Assembly: GCA_028821635.1 (NCBI GenBank) | Contig: JAPPDO010000011.1 | Location: 1-10,239 of the forward strand | Length of the DNA stretch: 10,239 nucleotides | Origin: Ekhidna sp. | Lineage (GTDB): Bacteria; Bacteroidota; Bacteroidia; Cytophagales; Cyclobacteriaceae | Direction: 5' to 3' | Part shown: in pieces, positions 5,108 through 10,239 of the stretch | Numbering within the stretch: the stretch's first letter is position 1 | Layout: every line of letters begins with the position of its first letter | Program-made: the position numbers and the translations under genes | The notes under the pieces: generated by a model | The model's input: only the letters and a program-made list of their open reading frames with translations | Databases searched by the model: none | What the model was told of the DNA's origin: nothing

Positions 5108-6823
5108 TTACACCCCAACTCTCTGCTCGTTCATTCCTGTAGTTCTTGCTGCTGCACATACCTCAGCCCAATTCATAAAATAATTATCAAAATAATTAAT
5201 TGGATACTTGCCGTCTTCAATTACATCATTTCTTGATGGTATTCGACCAACTTTAAATGATAATGATTTTACGTAAAGTTGTAATTCTTTTTTGCTTATC
5301 TTGTACTTGCCATTCATTCGTACAACGTGGCTATTCTTTGCTTTGGGAATGGAATCATTTTTTCTGAATGGGTCTAATCCTTCAATAATATCATTATGCC
5401 TTTTGAGTGCTTGATTATGATAGTAATTGTCAATTTCCAAGCCAACATATTTACGTTCCATTTGATGAGCAACTAAAGTTGTCGTACCTGTACCATTAAA
5501 AGGGTCAAGCACTATTTCTCCTTCTTTCGTATACAATCCAATTAAACGCTGCATTAATAATGGTGGTAATTGACAAGGATGATCTACTCTTTTGCTGTTA
5601 TGTTTAAGTCGATGAATGTCCCACCAAATATTTGAAATGTAATCTTTATCTTTGACTTTATTCTTTTTTCGCTTATTAATGCAACTTGCTCGACTACAAT
5701 ATCCTTCTTTCAAAGTTCTCAAAGACTTCTTTTCTTTATGCTTAGTGCTAAGGTTAATTGGACGCATATCTCCTTTGGAGAAATTAAGAATCACGTAATT
5801 TGAAGGCATAATCATCCTTACGGGCAAACTCAATCCTTCCCATGTTATCCAATCGGAAAATTTAAGGTCTGACAGGCTTTTTAGATGTTTAAAGTGCCTT
5901 ATACTCCATAATGGAATATTCAAAATACTGAGTACACCTCTTGGTTTTAAAATTCTTGCGAGCTCAGAAATCCAGACATCACACCAATCAAAATACTGTT
6001 CTATGTCTAAATCATCATTCCAAGTTTCATATTTTTTATTGAGGTTGTAAGGGGGATCAGCAAAACAGTAATGAATACTATTTGAAGGTACTTCTTTAAG
6101 AATACTAAGGGAATCACCATTAATAAGCATTGAATCTTGAACGCCTTTATATTGAAAATCATTGGCCGCAGTACCATTCAAATTTGAGTTAATATAAACT
6201 CGATCATGTTCCAAGGGGAAATGTGCTCTAAAATCAACTTGGTATAGAGTTTTGTATGGCTTCAATCCAAATAAATCACTAAGGCGAGAAACAACCTTCG
6301 AAGCATTTTGACTAGTTGGGTTGTAAGTTATGTCTCTCCAAACATCTGACATTAAGGTTCCAAACTCATTATACAAATGTTTCTTTCCTCCATAATCTTT
6401 AGTAGTTCGATCACATTCAGGACAGTAGGTATAGGATATGCGTGTTTTTGTATGCTTCAACGCTGATTTGTACCTTGTTAGGACAATTAGCGCAGCGTGT
6501 TGATTTCCAAGGTTACCTTCCCTCCTTTCTACACTTCTCAATTTGACTGATATCCATAAAGCAACTTTGACATTCTTATTTTTGAAATCCGAAAGAAAGT
6601 CTACAGCTAATTGAGGTGAGGTTATAAACGAAATAGTAGAATTGATAGGTGTTTTTAAAATTAGCTTTTCAAGATTTTGAAAAAGATTATCCTTGCTTTC
6701 TGTGTTAACTCTGAACGGTAAATGAAGAAACCAAACGTTTGGCTCACTTAATGATTCATCTACTTCAGCCAAGCCTAAGTTCTTTAATTTTAATCTTTCT
6801 GAAGATTCGCTTAAGTGTGCCAT
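5108..6823 (-). CDS. RM system 1: beta-class DNA methyltransferase, two-lobed
   Basis: A 571-aa modification enzyme. The C-terminal lobe has catalytic motif IV DPPY at 256-259 (preceded by a motif-V-region start, INGDSLSIL), a W-W-D-I-H segment at 400-404, H-P-C-Q-L-P at 415-420 and the AdoMet-binding motif DPFNGTGTT at 440-448. This motif order is the beta class; DPPY means an exocyclic amine is methylated (N6-adenine or N4-cytosine). The N-terminal lobe (about 30-195) lacks DPPY but shows a CPEC pair at 134-137, KDYGGKKH and S-D-V-W-R-D-I at 159-165, like a degenerate second methyltransferase half. Residues 508-571 match the pattern of homing-endonuclease-associated DNA-binding repeats (G-R-I-P-S-R-N-D, then N-W-A-E). 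It lies 3 bases after the nuclease gene, in one operon. It should protect the host from that nuclease; the target site is unknown. Confidence 0.88.
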   Translation of the reverse strand: MAHLSESSERLKLKNLGLAEVDESLSEPNVWFLHLPFRVNTESKDNLFQNLEKLILKTPINSTISFITSPQLAVDFLSDFKNKNVKVALWISVKLRSVERREGNLGNQHAALIVLTRYKSALKHTKTRISYTYCPECDRTTKDYGGKKHLYNEFGTLMSDVWRDITYNPTSQNASKVVSRLSDLFGLKPYKTLYQVDFRAHFPLEHDRVYINSNLNGTAANDFQYKGVQDSMLINGDSLSILKEVPSNSIHYCFADPPYNLNKKYETWNDDLDIEQYFDWCDVWISELARILKPRGVLSILNIPLWSIRHFKHLKSLSDLKFSDWITWEGLSLPVRMIMPSNYVILNFSKGDMRPINLSTKHKEKKSLRTLKEGYCSRASCINKRKKNKVKDKDYISNIWWDIHRLKHNSKRVDHPCQLPPLLMQRLIGLYTKEGEIVLDPFNGTGTTTLVAHQMERKYVGLEIDNYYHNQALKRHNDIIEGLDPFRKNDSIPKAKNSHVVRMNGKYKISKKELQLYVKSLSFKVGRIPSRNDVIEDGKYPINYFDNYFMNWAEVCAAARTTGMNEQRVGV

Positions 6824-6826
6824 ATA

Positions 6827-7837
6827 TTATGAATCAATTTTTATCAAAAATTCACCTAACTTATCTAACTCATGATCACTAAAAGTGACTAAGCAATCGC
6901 TGAATTGAGCAATTGCTTTCAATGCAGATTGACGTTCAAAATTCCCGGCTCCATCAATGATATAGGCGATTTTATGATCGCTGCCATTAAGTAAAATTTT
7001 TCTACCTCTTGCTTGTCCTGCTTTTCTTTCAATAACACTATTTGTTGTCTCTTGAAAACTTATCTCAATGGCGCAATATTTATCATTGGGAGATTTAGCA
7101 ACAATGTCAAACGAGAGTGGCGTTCTATTATTTTGACTTATAAAAGGGATGGTTTTTTTACTAAAGTCCCAACTTGGCAATATGGATGAAAGATATCTAG
7201 CTACATACTTTTGAGCCAAGTGTCCCATTGAGTTTACTGTTGCCCCTCCTGTTATCCTACTCACCCAAATATACCTCTGTCTTACAAACGTTTCTATTTG
7301 TTCAGATTTTCCAAGTAAGCCTCCGATACTACACTTCTGATTAATTTCTTCCGGAAATACTCCGTTCACTTCAAACCCGCCAAAGAGAATTAACATAATC
7401 AAATCCTCAATCGACTCGTTTAGCTCTATTGATTTGTTTATTCCTTTACCATCAACTTTAAGAGAAGTGTTTGTCCATGTTGATCCGGAGTCAAGGGATG
7501 TAAACTCATAATTATACTCATCACTATTCCATGTGAATATCATGATATCTCCACCAAGAAGAGTCCTAATCTCTTGCTTTATTTTCTTGATTTTCTCACC
7601 TCCATAATCTGACAAAACCATTAAGTGCTTTAGGAACAGGTTTGAAGGCATCTGTGCTGTAGCTTTTAAAATATCCTTCCACACGAACGGTGTTGAGTCA
7701 GCGACATTCAAAATGCTTACGAATTTATCTTGAGAATTAATCAACTTTGGAATAATGCTTATGTCTTTTTCTTCTTCAATGATTTCAGACGGCCAATGCC
7801 TCAAAGCATTATTTTCTAATTCTTTTAAGTCCCTCAT
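6827..7837 (-). CDS. RM system 1: predicted restriction endonuclease
   Basis: A 336-aa protein encoded directly upstream of the methyltransferase (3-base gap), the main reason for the call. Its C-terminal third looks like a PD-(D/E)XK nuclease core: S-F-D-I-V with D244, then a strand A-I-E-I-S with E258, then TTNSVIERKAGQARGR at 264-279, whose basic residues may complete the site. The usual lysine of ExK is replaced by S260, so the site would be a variant. The N-terminal 200 residues are not recognised and may bind DNA. The organisation is nuclease first, methyltransferase second, without its own controller gene. Cleavage of unmethylated DNA is inferred; the specificity cannot be read. Confidence 0.7.
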   Translation of the reverse strand: MRDLKELENNALRHWPSEIIEEEKDISIIPKLINSQDKFVSILNVADSTPFVWKDILKATAQMPSNLFLKHLMVLSDYGGEKIKKIKQEIRTLLGGDIMIFTWNSDEYNYEFTSLDSGSTWTNTSLKVDGKGINKSIELNESIEDLIMLILFGGFEVNGVFPEEINQKCSIGGLLGKSEQIETFVRQRYIWVSRITGGATVNSMGHLAQKYVARYLSSILPSWDFSKKTIPFISQNNRTPLSFDIVAKSPNDKYCAIEISFQETTNSVIERKAGQARGRKILLNGSDHKIAYIIDGAGNFERQSALKAIAQFSDCLVTFSDHELDKLGEFLIKIDS

Positions 7838-7940
7838 TTTGTTTTATCAAAGTCTGGCTTAGCTTGATTCATATTTTTATTTCTGCGGTACTTTATCTTA
7901 CCTTTGACCGCTTGTAGGACAGACTTGTTCGGAATGTGTG

Positions 7941-8185
7941 TTTTGTGTCATTTATTGCGAATAATAAAGTCTTTGACCCCCACTCTCTTCCGGCACTGCT
8001 TTAATGTAGTCCATCAACTTCTCCCCTAAATTGACCACAAATTAAACACAACAGATTGGATGAGAATGATCCTGTGGCATGAAATATGCGTGTTTTATGG
8101 GGTGGAGATGATTTGGCTTCAGTAATTAATTATTAGCTGTACGGTTTGGCTTGTGGTTTTTTTGGTGGTGGTTGGTTGGTGCTTA
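7941..8185 (+). repeat. Cassette-boundary repeat, copy C
   Basis: A full-length copy, closely matching copy A over about 240 bases including the 5' extension (GTGTCATTTATT, then TTTGACCCCCACTCTCTTCC), which copies B and D lack. It ends GGTGGTGGTTGGTTGGTGCTTA, only 6 bases from the stop codon of the RM system 2 methyltransferase. Where copy A pairs ACTGC with GCAGT in a small hairpin, copy C has GTAGT, which still pairs through G-T. Confidence 0.85.
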
Positions 8186-8191
8186 CAAGCA

Positions 8192-9124
8192 TTATGCGAA
8201 TAATTGAGGAAATTGAGTCATTTCGTTAAATGAAGATTCTAATCTGTCTTTAATAATTGGGATGTAATTCTCTTCGATTTCAATACCTAGGTATTTAAAT
8301 CCCAATTCCTGTGCAGCAACCAACGTTGTACCACTTCCAGCAAACGGGTCCAATATTATATTGCCATCTGTTTTTGGAACAAGTGTCTTGATTAATTTTT
8401 TAATCAGTGTTATTGGCTTTACTGTACAATGTTCAAATTTCTCTTGCTTGGATTTATTACTCAGACCTTCAAGAATATTTGATTGAAAGCTCCCATCTTC
8501 ATTAACAGTGTTAAAAACGCCAACATTTGTCTGTTGTAAGGTTTCCCAGTAGTTATTCATTAATGGTTTTTGAACTAAGATAATTGCCTCCCATTCATTT
8601 CTAAAAGCACTGTGCCAACCTTTCCAACTTGAAGCATCAGGATGACCCATATTCTCTAGCTTCTTTCCTAGATTGAGTCCTCTGGGAATGCCGGAATTTC
8701 GTCTGTAAACAAGCATGTCGCGAGTATAAAACCCGCTATTTTCCAGTGCTATTTGAACATGCGCTATTGATCTATTACTGTTAAAAACTGCAACTGGAGA
8801 CCCCGCTTTACAAACTCTAAATAAGCCATCAGTCCATTCTTGACACCAAGCCATGTAGGCAAGATCATTCTGCCTATTCTTTTCATACCATCTTTTATTT
8901 CTGACACCGCCAGCTAGTCCGCTTCCATAGGGGATGTTCTTTACCATGGTTTTACCCTCTTTGACTCTCTCTATTCTCCTTTTTACCTCTTTGTCATCCC
9001 ATCTATGTCCGATAAATTCATAATTATACGGTGGATCAGTAATGCAGCACGCAATGCTATCAGCATCAATTTGATTCAATACGTCAATACAATCTCCATT
9101 TAAAACTTGATTAACCCTAACCAT
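8192..9124 (-). CDS. RM system 2: beta-class DNA methyltransferase
   Basis: A 310-aa adenine-N6 or cytosine-N4 methyltransferase. Motif IV DPPY is at 30-33, right after L-N-G-D-C-I-D at 8-14. A variable target-recognition region fills the middle. H-C-T-V-K-P at 232-237 and the AdoMet loop DPFAGSGTT at 259-267 follow, then G-I-E-I at 280-283. This is beta-class order and a usual length for a single-domain enzyme. Its start overlaps the end of the nuclease gene by 8 bases, so the two are translationally coupled. Its role is to protect sites cut by the neighbouring ApaLI-like enzyme; if that assignment holds, the site would be GTGCAC. The gene ends 6 bases from repeat C. Confidence 0.9.
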   Translation of the reverse strand: MVRVNQVLNGDCIDVLNQIDADSIACCITDPPYNYEFIGHRWDDKEVKRRIERVKEGKTMVKNIPYGSGLAGGVRNKRWYEKNRQNDLAYMAWCQEWTDGLFRVCKAGSPVAVFNSNRSIAHVQIALENSGFYTRDMLVYRRNSGIPRGLNLGKKLENMGHPDASSWKGWHSAFRNEWEAIILVQKPLMNNYWETLQQTNVGVFNTVNEDGSFQSNILEGLSNKSKQEKFEHCTVKPITLIKKLIKTLVPKTDGNIILDPFAGSGTTLVAAQELGFKYLGIEIEENYIPIIKDRLESSFNEMTQFPQLFA

Positions 9125-9692
9125 TATCTCTATTAACCTTAATTGAGCCTGAATTGCTTAATTTTATGAGCCATGCCTTCAAATCAAATTTTGTTTTCTC
9201 TTTAATGTATTCGAATGCTTCATCATTTTCAAATCTTGTCCAACCACCTGCATCCATCTTACTTAGTGCAGCTTTTAAATTATCAAATCTCAAGAATAAA
9301 GATACAGGTCTATACCCTTCTGCCTGTAAAAGTTTACCATACGATTCGAATTTTTTTAGCGTTCCTGAATCACCTGATCCAACTCGATATTTTGTATCAA
9401 TTGCATCTGTTCCAGCAAAGAAATCTGCCGGTTCATCGGCTCCAAACCTCTTAGGCGGAGCAAAATCATCACATGTAGCTTCAAACAAAGTTTTTAAGAG
9501 ACTTTCCCAACATTTACCTAATTCTCTACCCCAATATTGCTTATTTTCTCTTTTTAAGTCTTGTGTGATGCCGAATGCATCCATCAATACATCCGTCTCA
9601 TTAAATTCGTCAACGTATTCCTTATTACTAAAGCTTTTTGAATATTCACCTAAAACATCTAAAAGCTTTTTATCTAGTTCTTTTTCTGACAT
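9117..9692 (-). CDS. RM system 2: ApaLI-like restriction endonuclease
   Basis: A 191-aa protein from the ATG at 9692, which has a GGGAGA ribosome-binding sequence just upstream; the frame is also open to a TTG at 9713, giving 198 aa, but that would place the ribosome site inside the gene. In the longer numbering, Q-Y-W-G-R-E-L-G-K-C-W at 59-69, D-E-P-A-D at 93-97 and A-I-D-T-K-Y-R at 104-110 are followed by G-S-G-D-S-G-T-L-K-K-F. I recognise this from memory as the ApaLI-like nuclease family; D97, D106 and K108 would form the PD-(D/E)XK site. ApaLI cuts GTGCAC, but relatives may differ. It overlaps the methyltransferase by 8 bases and faces away from the controller gene. Confidence 0.75.
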   Translation of the reverse strand: MSEKELDKKLLDVLGEYSKSFSNKEYVDEFNETDVLMDAFGITQDLKRENKQYWGRELGKCWESLLKTLFEATCDDFAPPKRFGADEPADFFAGTDAIDTKYRVGSGDSGTLKKFESYGKLLQAEGYRPVSLFLRFDNLKAALSKMDAGGWTRFENDEAFEYIKEKTKFDLKAWLIKLSNSGSIKVNRDNG

Positions 9693-9813
9693 TAATCTCT
9701 CCCTTTTGAACAAAGAAAGTGATTATTATATCCAGATTTCAGCTATAATTGATAAAGTTGAGTAAATATAAAATAAAGTTTCGTAAAACAAAAACTTAAT
9801 ATCGTATAAAGAA
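9693..9813. promoter_or_regulatory. Divergent promoter region of RM system 2
   Basis: A 121-base AT-rich gap between the divergent nuclease and controller genes. It contains an inverted repeat AAGTTT (9776-9781) and AAACTT (9792-9797) with a 10-base spacer, ending 16 bases before the controller start. There is also a repeated TCGTA (9781-9785 and 9802-9806). These are candidate binding sites for the controller, by analogy with C-protein boxes; no promoter consensus is clear enough to mark. Confidence 0.4.
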
Positions 9814-10014
9814 ATGTCTAAATATAATCGGATTAAAATAATGTTGGTTGAAAAAGACAGAAGTAGTAAATGGTTAGCTGACAAAATCGGGAAAGACAAA
9901 TCAACTGTTTCTCGTTGGTGTACTAACGACATGCAGCCTTCTGTTGAGACATTGTTTAGGATTGCTGAAATATTGGAAACTTCTCCGAGAGAACTGTTAA
10001 ATGAAGAAGCCTAG
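9814..10014 (+). CDS. XRE-family regulator, probable RM controller protein
   Basis: A 66-aa helix-turn-helix protein. The Cro/CI-type fold covers most of its length: W-L-A-D-K-I-G at 20-26, the recognition helix K-S-T-V-S-R-W at 29-35, then Q-P-S-V-E-T-L-F-R-I-A-E-I-L at 41-54. Small XRE proteins of this kind often sit beside type II RM genes and time nuclease expression after the methyltransferase. The gene diverges from the nuclease across a 121-base gap with an inverted repeat, which fits this role. It ends 3 bases from the convergent hsdM remnant. The HTH is clear; the C-protein role is inferred from position. Confidence 0.8.
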   Translation: MSKYNRIKIMLVEKDRSSKWLADKIGKDKSTVSRWCTNDMQPSVETLFRIAEILETSPRELLNEEA

Positions 10015-10017
10015 CCC

Positions 10018-10095
10018 TTACCTAGAGCCGCACACATCGTTGGCTATTTTCCAAATTTGGTTTTGCAGTTCTGCACGCTGATTTGTAGCTGTCAT
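10018..10095 (-). pseudogene. hsdM: Truncated 5' remnant of hsdM (type I RM methyltransferase)
   Basis: A 25-codon frame reading MTATNQRAELQNQIWK and then IANDVCGSR before TAA. I recognise the conserved start of type I RM modification subunits, which usually continues NDVRGSVDGWDFK; here it breaks after about residue 24, and the remaining several hundred codons are missing. The break lies next to the 3' end of the RM system 2 controller gene (stop at 10014), so RM system 2 appears to have replaced or inserted into a type I locus. Its start codon lies 23 bases from repeat D, the place a cassette's first gene would occupy. The remnant should make no working enzyme. Confidence 0.72.
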
Positions 10096-10118
10096 CTCTA
10101 TTTAATTATTGTTTATTC

Positions 10119-10239
10119 ATCAACTCCTAGATTGACCACAAATTAAACACAACGGATTGGAGGGGAATGACCCTGTGGCATGAGATATGCGTGTTTTATG
10201 GGGTGGAGATGATTTGGCTTCAGTAATTAATTATTAGCT
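10119..10239 (+). repeat. Cassette-boundary repeat, copy D (cut by window end)
   Basis: It matches the core of copy C from CATCAACT through the ATTGACCACAAATTAAACAC arm to CAGTAATTAATTATTAGCT at the window edge, with a small deletion before the arm. It lacks the 80-base 5' extension of copies A and C. The right arm should follow beyond the window. It is on the 5' side of the hsdM remnant. Confidence 0.85.

Noticed and set aside
7899..7906. TACCTTTG, matching a Bacteroidota -7 promoter element, on the + strand
   Set aside because: No + strand gene follows it, and no -33 partner is convincing.
3961..8185. CRISPR array
   Set aside because: The repeats are about 155-245 bp long, few, and separated by whole genes, not short spacers.
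9154..9765. Long + strand frame opposite the RM2 nuclease
   Set aside because: It is antisense to a gene with recognisable nuclease motifs and has no domain or ribosome site of its own.

Overview
The window looks like an accessory region of an AT-rich Bacteroidota chromosome. This is inferred from lipoprotein signal peptides with short lipoboxes, little use of Shine-Dalgarno sites, and TA and restriction-modification (RM) families common in that phylum. No housekeeping gene is present, so a genus cannot be given. It holds two adjacent repeat-structured arrays.

Region 1 (1-3819, all + strand) is a tandem array of about 640-bp units. Each unit has a small ORF of 51-55 codons, nearly identical from copy to copy, followed at once (often with overlapping stop and start codons) by a 145-170 aa lipoprotein. 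Six lipoproteins form one divergent family (an N-x-L strand, a GDS turn, a YEC...SEGxC pair, a DGKRL strand, and a C-terminal DTTEYLLAK). The linker DNA is far better conserved than the lipoproteins. The fifth lipoprotein is broken by a one-base slip in a T tract. The function is not recognised; an immunity-type or surface-diversity array is one possibility.

Region 2 (about 3960-10239) is an array of defence and stability modules, mostly on the - strand, separated by four same-orientation copies (A-D) of an intergenic repeat. The order is repeat A, a HigB/RelE-type toxin-antitoxin pair, degenerate repeat B, RM system 1 (a PD-(D/E)XK-like nuclease plus a two-lobed beta-class methyltransferase with a C-terminal DNA-binding repeat), repeat C, RM system 2 (an ApaLI-like nuclease, a beta-class methyltransferase and a divergent XRE controller), a 25-codon remnant of a type I RM gene (hsdM), and repeat D running off the window.

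Each repeat lies just 3' of a module, as an integron attC lies behind its cassette gene. The repeat core also has long imperfect inverted arms, but canonical attC boxes are not met and no integrase is in view. The hsdM stub suggests this slot once held a type I RM system that was replaced by RM system 2. The most interesting signals are the repeat-bounded cassette layout, the sORF/lipoprotein array, the T-tract frameshift and the hsdM stub.
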